NCBI GenBank assembly: GCA_017421975.1
Contig: JAFOHE010000317.1
Coordinates: 1 to 33,930 of the forward strand
Reading direction: 5' to 3'
Length of the DNA: 33,930 bases
Origin: Pseudomonadota bacterium
Lineage (GTDB): Bacteria > Myxococcota_A > Bradymonadia > UBA4248
The position numbers were made by a program, and so were the translations under genes. Below are positions 33,258 through 33,930 of the stretch, piece by piece. The notes under the pieces are model-generated. The model had not been told where the DNA came from. It was given only the letters and a program-made list of their open reading frames with translations, and searched no databases. How positions within the stretch are numbered: position 1 is the first letter of the stretch; every line of letters starts with the position of its first letter.

Positions 33258-33379
33258 GGGGCAAGCTATATCGGCATTGAGACGCGTCTCAATGCCGATA
33301 TACGCTGTGCCCAGCGGCGCTATTTGCTTCGCAAATACGCGCGCTTTGCCTGTGCCTATCGCTCGCGATATGGCACAGG
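33258..33379 (+). repeat. Three tandem hairpin units (locus D) after the activator gene
   Basis: D1: base stem GGGCA-AGC, an exact 36-bp palindrome (33267-33302) that begins TATATCGG and ends CCGATATA, unpaired C, then GCTGTGCCC. D2 (33317-33342): GCGC, TATTTGC, TTC loop, GCAAATA, unpaired C, GCGC. D3 (33349-33379): CCTGTGCC, TATCGC, GCGATA, unpaired T, GGCACAGG. All three keep the TAT/ATA junction and one extra base on the 3' side while their stems are unrelated. The array starts within a few bases of the stop codon. Confidence 0.78.
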
Positions 33380-33648
33380 TGATATTTTATAAAAGAACAG
33401 CATGGCGATTCGCTTCGTAAACCAGTTCTTTGATGGCTGTTACATTAGCCTGTTTTGGTTTCATGGCTGGCGTAACGACGAGAAGCACAGAAAATGTCGT
33501 CGTCTTCCACGCACTTGAGCTTGGAACTTTGCGTGTGCTAAAGCCCCATCGTCGCTTTTTGCGAAAGGGGATAGTGGGGATGGGCACTAAACAGTGAATG
33601 TATCGTAACAGATGGTGTCAAAAAGTTTCCTGTTTTCGCAAAATGTAC
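33380..33648. other. Intergenic stretch without a convincing gene
   Basis: Short reading frames exist on both strands (about 66 codons leftward from a GTG near 33587; about 38 codons rightward from an ATG near 33402), but neither has a ribosome site or a recognisable product. The region may hold a decayed gene. Confidence 0.4.
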
Positions 33649-33795
33649 TATACTGAGAACGTAGGGGTTCTCTTTAGAACAGTGCTATCTGCATTCTTTT
33701 AGTAGGGCCGATTACTGAGTAATAAGTAACCCCACTGCTGTCCCGCAACTTTTCAGAACAGCGCAAGCTGATGATTCACAATGGGTTCCGTCATC
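33649..33795 (+). ncRNA. Possible structured RNA or riboswitch-like leader
   Basis: A -10-like TATACT at 33649-33654 would start transcription near 33661. The RNA can form several helices: GTTCT/AGAAC (33667-33680), GGGGTT/AACCCC (33664-33669 with 33728-33733, an alternative), ATTAC/GTAAT (33711-33723), CAGC-GCAA-GCTG with a GNRA tetraloop (33759-33770), and GATGA/TCATC (33770-33795). The string GCTGTCCCGCAACT (33737-33750) resembles the conserved core of cobalamin riboswitches, but the rest of that consensus was not found. The gene it would control lies outside the window. Confidence 0.25.
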
Positions 33796-33930
33796 TTAGG
33801 TACGAGATAATCATTGAGAATTTCGTTTTAGAACAAATTAATACGTATCCAATTCAAAATTTCACGCATTGAATGAACGGTTTTGGATATGAATCGAATG
33901 AAGGCTAGAATGAGATATAAACAAAGCGCT

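Noticed and set aside
520-33379. Reading the hairpin loci as integron attC sites
   Set aside because: They lack the GTTRRRY/RYYYAAC core sites, are not in a cassette array, and no integrase is visible.
33387-33587. Minus-strand frame of 66 codons and a plus-strand frame of about 38 codons near the right edge
   Set aside because: No ribosome site, no recognisable motif, and located in a hairpin-rich intergenic region; a gene remnant cannot be excluded.

Overview
The window looks like a core chromosomal stretch of a Gram-negative bacterium related to the myxobacterial/bradymonad side of the former Deltaproteobacteria. This is inferred from the set of features seen. These are lipoproteins with lipoboxes, L,D-transpeptidases and three predicted outer-membrane barrels; a TPR protein with a C-terminal Cys/helix/Arg tail resembling MYXO-CTERM; an MJ0042-type zinc-ribbon protein with a membrane helix; an FHA-domain sigma-54 activator; and an FtsY with an N-terminal membrane helix. 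No rRNA, tRNA, CRISPR array, transposase or prophage gene was recognised.

Layout. From 1 to about 15.6 kb all genes are on the minus strand. In transcription order they are: zinc-ribbon repeat protein, ROK sugar kinase, RicT/PSP1-like protein, rsmD, an unknown gene, a cation/dicarboxylate-type symporter with an extra N-terminal domain, rpmB, an L,D-transpeptidase lipoprotein, a His/Cys-rich protein, ftsH, folP, and the start of a lipoprotein that runs off the left edge. From 15.9 kb most genes are on the plus strand: a barrel protein, a TPR protein with polA, cdaA-cdaR (c-di-AMP synthesis and its YbbR partner), then after one convergent L,D-transpeptidase gene ftsY, two small barrel proteins, a lipoprotein and the FHA sigma-54 activator. 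The last 0.67 kb has hairpins and a possible structured RNA. ftsH-folP and cdaA-cdaR are conserved gene neighbours in many bacteria and support those calls. Much of the rest concerns the cell envelope.

The most unusual signal is not a gene. Seven intergenic loci (520-630, 7648-7741, 9541-9650, 13731-13846, 17482-17600, 24111-24182, 33258-33379) carry hairpins with one architecture: a base stem, then TAT, then a variable and usually self-complementary interior, then ATA, one unpaired base (C in 10 of 11 units), then the other half of the base stem. The interior differs completely between copies, from about 6 to 25 bp of pairing, while the TAT/ATA junction and the bulge are retained. Three copies share about 110-120 bp of conserved GC-rich flanks. 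Six of the seven loci begin within about 25 nt of a stop codon. No enzyme that could move or copy them is visible here.

The second notable point is ftsY. Its reading frame is interrupted twice by -1 shifts, one of them on a run of nine A residues followed by C, so full-length FtsY needs slippage/recoding, or the sequence has two indels.
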